Of a DNA stretch of 64,000 nt, positions 1 through 12,341 are shown one piece after another. Source of the DNA: Neckera pumila (Eukaryota > Streptophyta > Bryopsida > Hypnales > Neckeraceae). Below the pieces are notes generated by a model. That model was not told the DNA's origin. It did no database searches and saw nothing but the letters and a program-made list of their open reading frames with translations. Numbering within the stretch: position 1 is the stretch's first letter; the number at the start of each line of letters is the position of its first letter. Position numbers and translations under genes: made by a program. The DNA lies in the NCBI GenBank assembly GCA_963969595.1, contig OZ018411.1:26857445-26921444 (forward strand), in the 5' to 3' direction.

Positions 1-59
1 TTGAACAGGAATTTCGTGACGTCCTCTGATGGTCGTATGCTTTTGTTTTGGTTTTGCAG

Positions 60-3000
60 GTTCGACCGCGACTGGAAGAAGATTGAAGCTTTCGTGGGTT
101 CTAAGACAGTGATTCAGGTAGTGCATCGTCTGGTCTATTTTTGCATCGTGAGGATGTGCATGGTCGTGGATTGAGTTTCATGTCACGTGACGGCTGGATC
201 ACAGCGGCAGGCTTTGAAGGTGGTGGCCTGGTCATGCGGGTTGTAGTGCGCTGTGTCGTTCCGGTGAAGGAAAGATTCGGATTTGTAATAGATATGACGT
301 TTGGGAAGTCGGCGTTGCTGAAATCGTTGATGAGCGATGTAGGGCTACATGTAGGGCGAAGAGGTACTATTTCCCGTACAAGTTGATAGGTTTTTGATGG
401 AGTCGAGTTTGATTGTGGCCGTGTGGGCTTGGTTTGTGCGCAGATTCGAAGTCACGCGCAGAAGTACTTTTTGAAAGTTCAGAAGAATGGGACTGGGGAG
501 CATGTTCCTCCACCGCGTCCGAAACGGAAATCCGCTCAGCCGTATCCCCAGAAGGCACCCAAATGCGGTAAGTTCCTTGACCTTCCGATTCATGTCTGAA
601 TGAAATCTGAAGTGAGTGTCTGAACATCTGCATACGGGTGGTGTCGTCGTGGATGGTCAAGTACGCGGGAGGTAAGGTGAGGAAGCTTGGGTGTATGGTC
701 ACGACGGAGGGCCAGACTAGTAGTGACAGTTAGTGCGGAAGCCCTTGGATGCTTGGGTGCGTCCCACCATATTTTCTTTTCACCTTGAATGACTCGAATG
801 TTTCGACTGGGAGTTAGAGCTTCGACAGGAGAGGAGAATGTGATGACTTTGTTACTGTTGGAGAACTGGTGACGTGCTCTTGAAATGAGTAGTTAAATAC
901 GGACTGGTCGTGTAATGCTGAGCGGGTGTGGTTCGTGATGCCGATGGAATTGGCGTCTCAGGGAGGTCGTGAGCATGGCGTCATGTGTGCCGAAGGGTTG
1001 GTTTGCAAAATGCACACACAGAAGGAGTCACAATGTTTTGGGTTTTTTGAGGGCGGGAAATGTGTGACTTGGGACTGACATGAACACATACTTCGTTGGG
1101 ATGTGGACTAGCAGCACAAGTGCAGGCTTCGGATGGGTTGAGAACTCAGGCTGCTCAGTCGGAGTCTAGCTATGGCACAGGCTCTCAAGGCCCTGCCATG
1201 TCTCCGGCTAGCCCGTCTATGTCAGCCTGGTTTCAACATTCCGTGTCTCCTAATGCGAGTGTTTCCTATGATGCACCCGGTGAGTGCTCGGTCCTTGTCT
1301 GCATCGAGTGTGGGGTGTTTCTCAGACCGGGTCATGGCGTGCATAGTAGCACCATTTGTGTACCGAACCGGACCGAGGAACGCGGTTCGTACTTGGAGTT
1401 CATGAGAGGATGTCCCGGGGAAGTGAGTAGTGTGTCGGTCTTTCGCTTGAAGGGATGGTCCCTTTAGGTGTGGAGAAGGGAACACGATGAATGGCTGATA
1501 TGCAGGTCACAAGTGAGATTGTTCACCTCCCAGTAGCCTTGCAAGAGATGCGGTCTTTGTAAAATGGTATAGGGTCCCTTGAGTTGCATGTTGAGAGTGA
1601 GTGTGGTGGGAACTGTCGCTCCGTTTTGATCGCACGTGGGCGGAGATATGTTTGTGTCGTTGGTTTGAGATGAATATCGAATCCGGTGACGGAAGGGCAA
1701 TGTCTGAAGCTTCAGGGCTCTTGGTTGTGGAACATACTCTGCGGATTTGGGCACGTGGTTGTGGCATAGTGTCCATTCTTGACGAAGTGTATGAGTGGCC
1801 GCGGGTGAATTGTGAATGTCATTCTTTTGTGCGCTCTACGGCGTCGCCACATGCGACATTTTCGTATGGCTTTCCTTGCGGATGTATGAGAATGGTCTGC
1901 TCTCGGAGCCTCGAGGGCCACTGGGATTTTAAAATGACTGTCGGGTTAGGAGAGAAGTCTTTGCAAACGATGTATAAGAGTTGAGTCCTCAATGGAGTGG
2001 GTGTTTTTTCTGTGCAGGCATCAAACCTGAACTGGGAGGCGCGAGTTTGACTGCGGTGCGTGCATCTAGTAACAGCCTGAGTGGAAGTTCTCCCGGCGGT
2101 TGGCCGCATCATGCGCTGCCTGCTAGTCAGCTTGGCCCGGATTCTTGCATACGATGTGAGCTGCTTTTCATTGTTCTCTCTGTTGTGCGATGAAGCGAGA
2201 TAGCTTCCTGGGTGTGCTCATTTACGACGTGAGTGCATGGACCAGGTTTTGCAGTGATGCGAGTGTTGTGATGTTGACGGGCGTTAGTTGCGAACTGATG
2301 TCGTAAACGTGTGTGTGTTGGTCCCAGCTGCACCTGATTTTGCGGAGGTTTACAAGTTCATCGGCAGTGTGTTCGACCCCGGCGTCGCCGGGCACCTTCG
2401 GAAGCTGAAGGACATGACTGCCATCGACCGTGAAACCGTGAGTTTATGATGCGAAGCGTAGTTTTTATATATCTTTGCAAGGGTCAGGGGACTCTGCAAG
2501 AAGAACGGCGTGGTCCAATAGTCGCTGGGATCTAGTAGGATTGTAGGCAATGGAGTGCTTGAATCGACGTGAATTGATGTGCTAGTGGCTGATCAGGATG
2601 CTACAGGGGGAGCTATGCTGTGCGAGTCGTCGTTTTGTTCGTTTCTGACTTGGTTCCGTGGGTGTCATGCAGGTGCTGCTGTTGATGCGCAACCTGTCCA
2701 TCAACTTGGCCAGTCCCGACTTCGACGAACATGTAAGTCCGGTTGGGTTGACTTGGCAGCAGGGATCATGGACAGACTGATCCAGAGTGTTAGTCGCAAT
2801 TTAGCTGTTTGCAAGTTATGCAGAGTCTGGGGTTTCTCCTGAATTTATGGGCGAGTTGCACTGCGAGTGGGTGGATGGGTGGAAGAGACGATCGCGGATC
2901 TGATTCGTCATTTTCTTTTCTTTTCTTTTCTTGGAACAGAAACTATTGTTGTCAGTTTATGACGAGAGGGGAATGAAAGGAAAGTGCAGTTGGGCAGAGG

Positions 3001-3649
3001 ACTTGACAAGTACTCCGGGCGCTATTCCTCATTCGCGTTCGGTATGGCAGCGATGATTCCCGGCTTGTTTGAGCGGATCATTTTGAGCAGGCCAAGAGTT
3101 TGTTGCGTCGTTGATTTTTCCTCATTTCATGTGCTATGTGGTTGCTGAAATTGGTCAAGTGGCATGTTGGAGTGTCGAGTTGTCGGCCTTTGATTGAGTA
3201 ATTTTGTTGTGGTGGTGCTGCAGCCTGATGCGGGCGACGATACGACGTCGGCCTCCGGGCAGGCAGCAACGACGGCCCGATCGACTCCGTTGCTGTTGAG
3301 CCCAAGAAGCGGGGACTCGGATCACTCGGAGCAGAGAGCAGCGTCGGCATTGCAAGCATACGCGGACAACACTGCAGATGCAGGAACACCTCGAAGGCAC
3401 TCCTGCGATGGTGGAGGAGAAGCCATGTCAGCCTCTTTCACGAGCTGCGGGATGTCTCCTGCGTCCCCCGGGATTCCCGAGTCGGGGTCGTCGTCGGTGC
3501 CCAGCTCTTGCGCAGTGTTGCAATCTGTCAGCGCCGGGGTGGCAGTGAAACGCGAGAGCTTGTACTCAGTTCCCAGTTTGAGGAGTCTGCCGAGTCTGCC
3601 CGTAGGCTTGGTCGGGGACGACAGCGGTGTAGATACGTGGTGGACTTGA
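60..3649 (+). CDS. REVEILLE8/LCL-like MYB-related clock transcription factor, 5' truncated by window
   Basis: C-terminal part of a SHAQKYF-class MYB protein of the RVE4/6/8 (LHY-CCA1-like) type; family members bind the evening element and act in the circadian clock in the nucleus. Exons with GT-AG borders and consistent phase: 60-117, 444-567, 1115-1279, 2018-2155, 2328-2437, 2673-2732, 3224-3649 (stop TGA 3647-3649); 1-59 is intron. Exon 1 encodes the end of the MYB repeat ([19 protein letters not shown]). Exon 2 carries SHAQKYF and the proline-rich PPPRPKRK / PYPQKAPK block. Exons 5-6 encode the LCL-type C-terminal region ([18 protein letters not shown], then [17 protein letters not shown]). 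The last exon is Ser/Pro/Thr-rich and low complexity. The start codon and first MYB helices lie left of the window. Recognition of the family is firm; the subgroup comes from remembered motifs. The exon 3 acceptor at 1114/1115 was chosen because it alone keeps frame; a second AG nearby would bring an early stop. Confidence 0.93.
2911..2932. repeat. (TTTTC)n microsatellite in last RVE intron
   Basis: About four units of TTTTC inside the intron between exons 6 and 7 of the RVE-like gene. It is pyrimidine-rich but about 290 bp from the acceptor, so it is probably not the branch-point tract. Confidence 0.85.
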
Positions 3650-5235
3650 GAGGAAGTCTTTGCTTTTTGATCGACATGATTGTACGAATAGCAGCATCCC
3701 GAGTGTTGGGATGGAGTGTGAATAGGATCTTGGTTGTGTGATCCGGAGATGAGGTGCCTGGCAGTGCGGAGAGCGTGGAGTATGTAGAGTACTGAGCTAG
3801 AGACGAACCAGATTTGTCTCACCGACTTGGAGAGTGTGTAGTATTAGCCTGCGGTATTTTCTCTCCCCCTATCCCTCTTTTTATTTCCAAGCGTTGTTGA
3901 GAAATGATGCTTAGAGATGGTCGGAGCTCCGAGTTTGGGAGAGTGGCGTGTACATGTACGAGTGATGTGAGTGATGAAGACATGCATTATGGTTTTGATT
4001 ATTAGGGAATTTAAAGCGGCTTTTCCTGTGTATTCTAGGGTTCTTAGCGAACTTTGAGACTTGTGAATTGCTTGGGACTATCCCTCGTGTTAAGACAAGG
4101 AGCTTCCAAGTTTCAGTAGGCTATTTCGAGTCGTTGGTTGGGCTCTGTTGGTGTTCGACCCTTTTTCAGGATTTCGGTTTCCGTCTCTGTGGAGAGTGGT
4201 TTCCTTTGTGCAACTCGGAATGGAAGATTCTGGTAAATGCAGTGGTGATGTAGCCTCATTGGATTTTATCTTTCGACCATAAACGCTGTTTGAGATTTAG
4301 TGGTGGAAGGAGTATTCTTAACTCAACGTCTTAACTCTAGCATTATTTCTGAGTCCGTAGTGCCTATTGACTATTTTGAGTTTGCAGTCCTTGTGCATTT
4401 GGCCAAAATAGGAAGTTTGTTTCTCTTAGATTCTTATGAATGCTTGCAGTGTTGTATTAGAAATAGAATAGTTGTTAGCACCATTGTCGGATTGGTATTG
4501 AAGTCTACTACAGATGTATTTAAAGTAGCACGCCTAAGAGTGCCCAAACAAGCATTTGACCGTGGTTCTGAGTATTGGTATTAGTTTGTCTTGGTTTTGT
4601 TGGGTTTTGGGTGGCAAGAGTATTCTAATTCTCTTGGCATGTATTTTTTGAAAATGTATGAAAGAATTATAAATTTCGGTGTTATAGGTGTATCCTACTT
4701 TACCCATTATATCTAAGACGACCAACATTGAGTGTATAGATGATGAATATTTTCTTGAGCTTATTGTGAGGGCTTTATGAAATGGAGGAAGTATATTGAA
4801 AATGTGATTTTGGTAGTTCTTAGCTTAGTCACTTGATGTTCAATGATCCTTCGAATTTCCTCCTTGACTTTGGGGTTGGATACCTCTAAAAGCTTCCTAA
4901 GAAATATTCTACTTAGGTCCAGGAAGTCACTATTTACTTCGGTCATGTAAGATTCCAACAAGAATTTTCATCCACGGAAAAAATTATAGACTACAGTCCA
5001 GATTTTCTTTGGTATAAACCCAAAAGCAAGGTACCATAGCTATCTTCCAATCAAAACACTCCATTTCCTTGGGTTCCAACTCAAAATTTCTTGGTGTAAA
5101 CAAGCCCTTAGTTGTTGACCCTTTCGTTACCATTCAACTTCATGGGCTAATTTATTGCCCGTAGTCTCGTTTGTGGTCGAACTTGCACTTAATGTATGGG
5201 ACTTGTGTAGAACTCTACTTGCTCCATAAGCTTAT
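3650..5235. other. RVE 3' flank and intergenic spacer, no gene recognised
   Basis: The first several hundred bases are presumably the 3' UTR of the RVE-like gene; no clear polyadenylation signal can be singled out. Small ORFs at 4068-4253 and 4300-4584 have no recognisable motif and no supporting splice sites. Base composition becomes AT-rich after about 4300. Confidence 0.5.
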
Positions 5236-5455
5236 TTAACCCTTAAAGGACAAAGGGATGACCCTGGAAATCATCCTTTTTCATTACCGTGTGACATCAT
5301 CTACATTAAAAAATCCAAAAGTATCTATTAGAAGTCAAGCTACTATAGAAGATCTCCCCTTTTCACAACAAATTCTGAGGATGAATGATTGCATTTCTGT
5401 CCTGTACAGTTTGATTCTCTGCCACAATATGGCCTCCTCGTCATTTAAGGGTTAA
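5236..5455. mobile_element. Short TTAA-flanked inverted-repeat element, copy 1
   Basis: The element is bounded by TTAA at 5236-5239 and 5452-5455, with inverted ends CCCTTAAAGGA and TTTAAGGG. Total length is 220 bp with no coding capacity. The interior is clearly homologous, in opposite orientation, to 51011-51241; shared landmarks are the GTGTGACATCATCTACATTA stretch and the AGATCTCCCCTTTTC stretch. It is a non-autonomous DNA transposon; the TTAA target suggests piggyBac-type mobilisation (inference). Confidence 0.8.
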
Positions 5456-6405
5456 TTACAAAATGGATTTAATACAAGAACAAATAGTGCTAGCATGTTG
5501 TATCCAATTACAAACCATGTGCTCATTTTATATCATCTCATACTCAGCTTTTCTTGCCGTGATCCAACCTTATCTTTCAAGAACACATGCAAGTGTTAAT
5601 TTAAAATTGTCAATAACTCTTAAAACCGGGAGCTTATTAAAATTGGCTGCTTGTTCAGTGGATCCTTTTGCTCATTCCTGCCAGTGCAATTTGTAAGCAA
5701 GTGATCATCCTGTGCAGAAGATGACTTTTGAATTGCAGTTATAGAATTTGGTCACAAAATGTAAGGTGTACACTTTCACATACAAGCAAAATAACATTGC
5801 AATCCTATTCACATTTCAAATACAGGTCTCGTTCATTGAAGACATACATTACATTCTTGAACCAGTTGGAATACCATTCTTTTGGAAGAAATCCATGTTC
5901 ACAGAAATGAATCAACAGAATCAAAGCTGATTTCAAAAACTGGAACAAAAAACTGTCTGTTTTCCAATTCTTCACATAAAAATAATCTACAACACCTAAA
6001 ACACAGCTTTGACGTGGAATTCTAGTTTCCAAGCAGTCAAGTACTACCGTCTCTCAATTCTACAATTAGTGAGTCAGCCGCTTATCATTCGAGAATGCAA
6101 AAAAATTTCATGTACAATAGACATGCCTCGATCCCAATCGGTAAGGAGACTGAGACTTTCACGGGCAAGAATTGAATTATTTTGTCTAAAAGAATCATGA
6201 TGTTAGCGAATGAATTCCCTACAGATCTCAATGAATGGGAAATATGGCTGCAATCTTCTCAGTCTTCCTGCAACACATTTGGCTGAAACGGTGAATCTTC
6301 AAAAAATTCACAGTTTCACTCAAATTTGAGCGAGAGAGAGAGAGAAGTTGGCATGGAGAATGCGCGAACACTCGCCAAGAGATGAATGTTATAATCCCCT
6401 AAAAT
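5456..6405. other. 3' flank of the ERF gene
   Basis: AT-rich spacer between the convergent RVE-like and ERF genes. The part next to 6405 should contain the ERF 3' UTR on the minus strand. A short (GA)n run lies near 6331-6344. No coding region recognised. Confidence 0.5.
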
Positions 6406-8897
6406 CTACAGGGGTTGATCGTCCGGGAACTGGAACAGAGACGGAAAGCCAGTCGGTGACGGCACATCGCGCGGACTCCACAATGAAGACGACGACTCGC
6501 CTTGCTCGAAAATCTGCTCGTACGAAAACAATTCCACATCGGAGCTGCTCATCCCGGCGAACAAATCTCCGCTGCTACTCGTTGCTGCCACATTTGCACC
6601 AAAGGGTGCAGAAAGTCCTCCAGGGCTCTCTACGAATTGCTGATACGAAGTATATCTCCCGGGATCTTCAGCCAAAACTCCAGTCGCAGGTTGCTGCAAA
6701 TACGGATGATTCTGGTATTGCGTGGATGATGCTCCTGGATTGTAAGAAGCTACGGGATCGGCTTGATTCTGGTATAGTTTCCCAGCTTGTGTGTTTGATG
6801 CTTCTGGGTTGTAAGAAATTCCCGGACCGGCTCCGTAGTGGCTCACATTGTGAAAATTGGGATTGCTGGAATGTGGCCATGGCTGCTGCGGAGGGAGCGA
6901 CAGTGGCGACGGTGGATTGAGAGCTCGGGATGACCATAAGCTGCTCCGGGATTGCGATTGGGACTGGGATTGAGACTCAAATTGGTTTGGGGTTTGGATT
7001 TGTGGTGGTAAGGATCTTTCGGGGATGGCCATGTCGATGACGTTGAAAGTCGCGGCGGGTAGCAAGTAGGGATCCACCAGAGATGAAGAGTTGAAGAGCG
7101 TCGCACTCGAGGGCGATACTGCGAGCTCGGCGTGCTGTGTGGTGACGATGTCCGAATTCGTCGTTGTGCTGCTCCAAAGGAATTGTGAAGAAGAGGGTGC
7201 TCGCGACGGCTCCGCGCGTGACGACCAGGCGGGATTTGAAGTGACGATTGTCGTGGACGCGGCGGCGGTGGTGATCGCAGTGGCGCTCGATGGAGGTTTG
7301 GGCGTGATGTTGGGGGGGAGCTTGCCGTCGGGGAAGTTGAGCTTGGCACGGACGCCGCGGAACTTGGTGGCCGCGACGTCGTACGCCATGGCGGCCTCCT
7401 CCGCGGTGTCGAACGTGCCCAGCCAAACGCGCGCTGCTTTCTTGGGGTCGCGAATCTCCGCAGCCCACTTGCCCCACGGTCGCTGCCGCACGCCGCGAAA
7501 CCTCTGCTTCCTCACCCTCCCGGTGCTCGTGGTGGTGACGCCCTCACTTGCTACAGCGGCTTCGCGCGTCACGTTTCCTAGTCCTAGCTCCGCTTCATCA
7601 TTCCCGCTTCGACCGCCGCGCATCTGAGAATCTGCAACAGCAAGCAAATGTCACGTCCTGAGGGATGCGCACTGAGAAGACCGAGCGAATTGAAATGATC
7701 ACGAAACGCTCTTTATCGCTTTATAGTACGTTGAGTTAACAAAGGTTCCCCGGTGCATGCAGCCATGTTCCCACCAAAATGAGTAGAAAACGGGAGAGTG
7801 CACTGGTGGTGGCTGCTCAACTCCGACTAACGCCCGCACGATCACGAAGGTGCACCACCAATTGCTGATAAGCAGGAATACTATCACAACATGAATTTCA
7901 TCAAGGTTGGGAATTGGGGGTAGCTTGCTTGAAGGTTCATGAGAGGGTTCATAATAAAAGCAGCCCTGACTCACCTGTTGAAAGCGGTGGGCTCCTCCGA
8001 CAATTCACTATTAAAGAATTCCATATAACCACCAGTCTACCAATACTACAGTGTAACAGAAATGGCAAACGCGGCCGATGCTAGGCTCCCTCCGAGTGAT
8101 TCTAATAACTCCATCCGTGAGATTCATAAACCCCAGATCGGAACCCTTAAACCCTGCGGTCAGAATCTAAGGCCCATTCCAAACTTCGGCTTACAGGTTT
8201 GTGAGCTGAGCTTAACACAAAAGCGACACTTAAAAGTGTGGAACACCAAAACCTGAAAGTGTCAAATTTCGTATGTTGAAAAAAGTAGAATGGATTAAGA
8301 TGGTGGTGGAAGTTGGGGGTTACCTAAATTGCTGCGAGGAGGCGAGAAGTAAGGTTTGCAGCAGATGTCGGAGTGCTGGATGCCGGATTCTGAGCTGCAG
8401 CTGCTCATCCAGCTGGAGCTGCTGCTGTACGCTGTGGCCGCTCCAGGTGACGATCGCGACTCCGTGGCCCTCGACACCACTTCCCCGAGCGGATTCGCCG
8501 CTCCTGGCGGCCACGAGAGTGTGACCACTTCACTCGCACGCGCTTGAATCTCCATGTCCCGTGCCAGATTCGCAATCACACTGGGGTCAGACCAAGCACT
8601 ACTAAGGAATTCGTCGCGGGGGCGCTTGTGTCCCGCGAGCGCGGCGCCCAGCCCCTCGTCATGGTCGCATGAGCTGAAGAGGTCTCTCCAGGGGCTGGAA
8701 GTCATGTATTGCGCCTCCGAGCTCGTGAAGAATCCTTGGGAAGGATTTTCAATTGCCCCTGAAGGGGACGGTAAGAATTCCATGGCATTGGAAACGACCT
8801 CCGCCGTGCGGCTACGCGAGCGAGGGATGTAATCCGGAGGGCCCGTCGCTGGCTCCAGCTTGTCGATTCTTCCTGGTTGCATGCGCACACAAATCAT
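6406..8897 (-). CDS. AP2/ERF-family transcription factor (ERF subfamily), two exons
   Basis: Nuclear DNA-binding factor; ERF-type AP2 domains typically recognise GCC-box elements. Exon 1 is 8897-8324, the intron 8323-7632 (donor GTAACC, acceptor TTGCTGTTGCAG), exon 2 is 7631-6406. The exons join in phase (G|AT makes Asp192), giving about 599 aa. The single AP2 domain is at residues 235-292 ([20 protein letters not shown] onwards, with [18 protein letters not shown] and [11 protein letters not shown]). WAAEIRDP and the AEEAA context indicate ERF rather than DREB, resembling group X/ABR1-like proteins. Exon 1 adds 191 residues without a known domain, including a basic KRPRDEF motif. The C-terminal half is Ser/Gln/Pro-rich with an SQ-repeat and ends in an acidic-hydrophobic tail ([13 protein letters not shown]), a plausible activation region. 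ATG 8897 is chosen over the in-frame TTG two codons upstream; ATG 8882 is possible. If exon 1 were UTR, translation would begin at ATG 7623. Confidence 0.9.
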
Positions 8898-10089
8898 GAC
8901 CAAGCGACCGCGAAATTGTGTATTCGGAGACTGTTTTTCGGATGGGATTCGACGAATGGCAAATATTCGAGTGATTGCTTCTAATGGATCGATGTAAGGC
9001 TACAACTCTTCAGCTCCAATGTGATTGCATCGTCAATCTTGGGTATCCGCTGTGATTTCAAATGCAGTGAGCTCGCTCGCGATCACGAATGCCCCCCTCG
9101 ATTGAATTCAAATGAACTCATGCGCTCGAATCTGCCATCCACGAAGTGAAAATTGCGGCCAACAAACGGCAACAACCTGGACCAGCTGCTGAATTGATCA
9201 TTCACGATTCTTCAAGCCCACAACTGAAATTAATCTTCCGTCTTCAATCTTGCCTAGTGCTAATTCGATCAGATTGCTTCCGTCGTGCCTTGACAGTCCA
9301 AAATCCAACGAAATTCTAATTTCGATTAAAAAGGCGCGCAGTCTGCCACAAATCTTTCCAAGCTTCGCAAACCCACAATTCCCAACCACGGATCAATCCC
9401 CAATAGTTTCTTCTATCGATTTGCACGTACACAAATCGTCAGACCTGTCTCTGCCAAATCCTGATTGGTAAACCTTGGTCAATCGCTCCTTCAGTCGATC
9501 TCCCTCCGTTACCAGAAATCAATCCACCTCCACTGAATCAATTTCTTCACAACAAGAATTTGCAACGATGAATCCCCCTGCCCGACTACTTCCACACCTC
9601 AATCGACCGACACAAGTGAACTGCTATTCAATTTGTCAATTGTCAACCTCGTGCAATGCCACCACTTGTGATTGACTCTACCAACAATGTGAGCCTGCCA
9701 GGGAACGTAACTAGCTAGAGCCCAGCATATCAATTCCAACTAACTAACTCCATTGACTTTGAATGTCGATTGAAAGTGATTGTGCACACGGATTGGAAGA
9801 TGTTTCAATCTGCGCCCACTGTAGTCGACAGCATGCAATCCAGGATGGAGGCGGTCTTATAGTAGGGTACAGATTTCAGTAATTGTCATGTGAGAATAGC
9901 AGGTGATCCAGGCTTTGTGAAGAACTGCAAAGACGCGTTGCCGACGGATGTGCCAGGGCAGGGCTCTGGCTTCCAAGCCGGGGGGCTCCACTGTGAGTCG
10001 CAATACGAACTCCAAGCCTCTTGGGGACTGTGTCCTGTTCACACCGGGGGCTGCCTGGAGGAAGGCCTTGACCTGGTTGGCGTGGTGAC
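8898..10089 (-). promoter_or_regulatory. ERF 5' flank: probable leader and promoter region
   Basis: About 1.2 kb upstream of the ERF start with intermediate GC content and no convincing ORF. A weak TATA-like ACTATAAGAC on the minus strand near 9855-9864 could be a core promoter, which would imply a leader of over 900 nt. This is a guess; the transcription start is not visible in the sequence. Confidence 0.3.
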
Positions 10090-10862
10090 TTTTTTAGGGC
10101 CGGGGTGAACTGACCTCCTTGCTCGTCCCCTCCAAGTCATTCTAGGGGTGCATGTAAAAAAAAAGATCTCCTATTTTGGCCTTTTGGGCCAGGAGGATTG
10201 ATTCCCCTATTGTCCCTTCGAAGGATAAATGTAAATTGAAGGATAAATGGACAAGTATAAATGTAAAAATTGTCCCTATTTTGTGCCGCTTAAATTTTGT
10301 ATGTCTTCATGTTTCTTAGCTAATTGGAGGCCTTTGATTGCAAATAAGAATTCAAAAATTGCAAAATTTTATCATATATGGAAAATAAAGAAATCCAGTG
10401 TTTTCTGCAAAAGTAAAACTTGGGGCAATAGGGAGGTCAGTGTTTTGTGCTTCATTAATGTATCTTATATACATCTCCTACACAAAATAGTGAAATCAGG
10501 TTGCCCCATACTATTTTCTTGACATTTAAAACTATACTTACTCTTATTGTTCAAGAATGCACTACTTTTGAATTAGGTGTTGTTATAATTGGAACTCATG
10601 AACCTCCATGTGTACAAATAAAAGTATTTGTAGAAATATTTGTTGACTTTCATGGCTTGTAAAATAACTTTCTTAGGGTAAGGCAACCTCAACCTAATTT
10701 CATCATTTTGTGTATACCAAATAGTGTACACAATTGGGGACTCTAATTGCAAATATGAATTCAAAATTTGCTAATTTAATCATGCATAGCAAATAGAATT
10801 TCAACATTTTCCCTTGGAAACAAATGAGGGGGTTGGTTCACCCCGGCCTTTTTGAAGGCTAG
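10090..10862. mobile_element. Composite repeat bounded by GGGCCGGGGTGAAC / GTTCACCCCGGCC inverted ends
   Basis: Inverted ends lie at about 10097-10118 (GGCCGGGGTGAACTGACC) and about 10832-10855 (GGTTGGTTCACCCCGGCC). The interior contains an AT-rich repeat (TTTGATTGCAAATAAGAATTC type, about 10165-10440) that recurs at 10745-10800, 10862-11050 and, inverted, at 19870-20000. A separate inverted-repeat element (10478-10718) sits inside it. No coding capacity. Confidence 0.5.
10478..10718. mobile_element. Nested MITE with CTACACAAAATAGTGAAAT-type ends
   Basis: The left end CTACACAAAATAGTGAAAT and right end ATTTCATCATTTTGTGTA are imperfect inverted repeats of about 27 bp, followed inward by AGGTTGCC / GGCAACCT. 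The same ends flank 16162-16391. The right half of its interior is repeated at about 14134-14275 (shared GTTGACTTTCATGGCT stretch). Confidence 0.65.
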
Positions 10863-11050
10863 GAAAGATTGATCTAGTCAAGGGTAAATGAAAAAAAAAT
10901 TTGCCCCTTATTTTGTGCTGCATAAATTTTTCATTTCTTAGTTAATTAGGTACCTTTGATTCCAAATATGAATTCAGAATTTGCAAAATTTATCATGAGT
11001 GGCAAATAAAAAAAATTTAGTGTTTTCCCCAAGGATAAACCATAAGGCAG
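10862..11050. repeat. Second copy of the GCAAATATGAATTC repeat
   Basis: Parallels 10165-10440 in the same order: a TTTGTGC(C/T)GC stretch, CTTAGTTAATT, CCTTTGATT, then GAATTC..TTGCAAAATTT and GGCAAATAAA. An inverted relative lies inside the element at 19834-20105, so this is part of a dispersed family. Confidence 0.6.
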
Positions 11051-11583
11051 TAATAAGGGAGGGAATCCTCTTTGACACTTTTCAAATGGCAAATTATCAA
11101 AAGATGGGGCATTTTGACTTTTATTTAGGTGATTTTTGCGTATCTAAAATGACTTGAATAAATAGATAAGAGTATATTCTATTAATTAAATACTAATATT
11201 AAAATTGAACATTCTAATTTAAAAGTTATTTTGGAATGAAAATCACTAATAATCAATCTATAATCAATTTTAGAAGGAACATTCCATCTTGGTTTCAATT
11301 TTTTATCAAAAAAGTTAGGTTAGTACAATAGTAGATGCATCCATATAGATGTGATCTGAATTTGGATTTTTTTGTTTTAGATCCATGATGATTTCAATTA
11401 ACTTTGAACTCAAATGACAAAACAAAACTTACCCAGTTCAATTTTTAATTCATTCAATAATTATCAAACTGTCTTGAAGTTGAAGACCTATTAGAGATGT
11501 TCTTTAAGTCTAACCCTAATTTTCATGTTGTGTTTTTCTTTTGAACCTTGTATGCATTTAAGGATTAAAAGGAATGAATATCA
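11051..11583. other. AT-rich spacer without recognised features
   Basis: No ORF, splice pattern or clear repeat boundary was identified here. Confidence 0.5.
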
Positions 11584-11793
11584 TAAGAGCATCTCTACCC
11601 TTTTACAAAGAAACTTCCTTGCCAAATGGCTTTTTGCAAACTTGATCAACTATCCTTCCTAGGTCTACCAACACAGTAACTTCCCACCCTTTTCCATATC
11701 TTCAAAAGATTTGCACTCTCTCATTGATTGGAATTTCTAAAGTTATCAGACATTTCAAAAAGTGTTACAAAAACATAAGTTAGACAAGCACCA
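11584..11793. mobile_element. Partial copy of the AGAGCATCTC MITE family
   Basis: Begins AGAGCATCTCTACCC and continues through TTGCCAAATGGCTTTTT. On the opposite strand this matches the right half of the complete element at 27422-27812, including the shared TTAGACAAGC stretch near the end. It stops where the next element (11794-12049) begins. Confidence 0.6.
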
Positions 11794-12049
11794 AAGGTTG
11801 TATTCGTTAAAATGAGACAAAATGGTCATTTTGAGACTTCAATTCTAAAACTGTTTTAGTGATTTTATCCTCGAGTCGAAGATAAAATGCAAGTGCAACC
11901 TTTGGGCAATCAAAGGTTTTTATATATATTAACATATAAAAGTCTCAAATTATCATATAGTCTCAAAATTAAATAGTTATAATGATTTATCTTTGAGTTG
12001 AAGATAAAATTGAGACTACACTTTGTCTCATTTTAATGAATATGACCTT
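11794..12049. mobile_element. MITE with 28-bp inverted ends and ACCA duplication
   Basis: The ends AAGGTTGTATTCGTTAAAAT and ATTTTAATGAATATGACCTT are inverted repeats with few mismatches, extended inward by GAGACAAA / TTTGTCTC. ACCA directly flanks both sides (11790-11793 and 12050-12053), consistent with a 4-bp target-site duplication. Non-coding, 256 bp. Confidence 0.8.
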
Positions 12050-12341
12050 ACCAGGAATTTTGAGGCCTCAAAGAGGCCGCAAATATAGCAGCGATGCAGT
12101 TATTGAAAGATAAAAAATTGAATCTAATGGGCACTACTAGTGCCACGATAGCGCCATGTCAGATTGGCGACTTTTTTAAGAAACATTGATTTTTATTTAT
12201 TTTTTGCATTCGCACTGCTGGGGGGCCGAAAATCAAAAACTCAAGGCCCTTTGCAAAGTTCAATTTTTTTGTAATGTACATAGAATCAAAGGTCACTAAA
12301 GAGATGGGAGGGCCCATTAGGATGGAGGGTTGAGGGCTCAT

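Noticed and set aside
3322..3822. 166-codon minus-strand ORF
   Set aside because: Antisense to the last RVE exon, driven by GC-rich codons; no motif or splice support.
6348..7627. Plus-strand ORFs of 178-190 codons
   Set aside because: They lie antisense to the AP2/ERF exon and show no motif.
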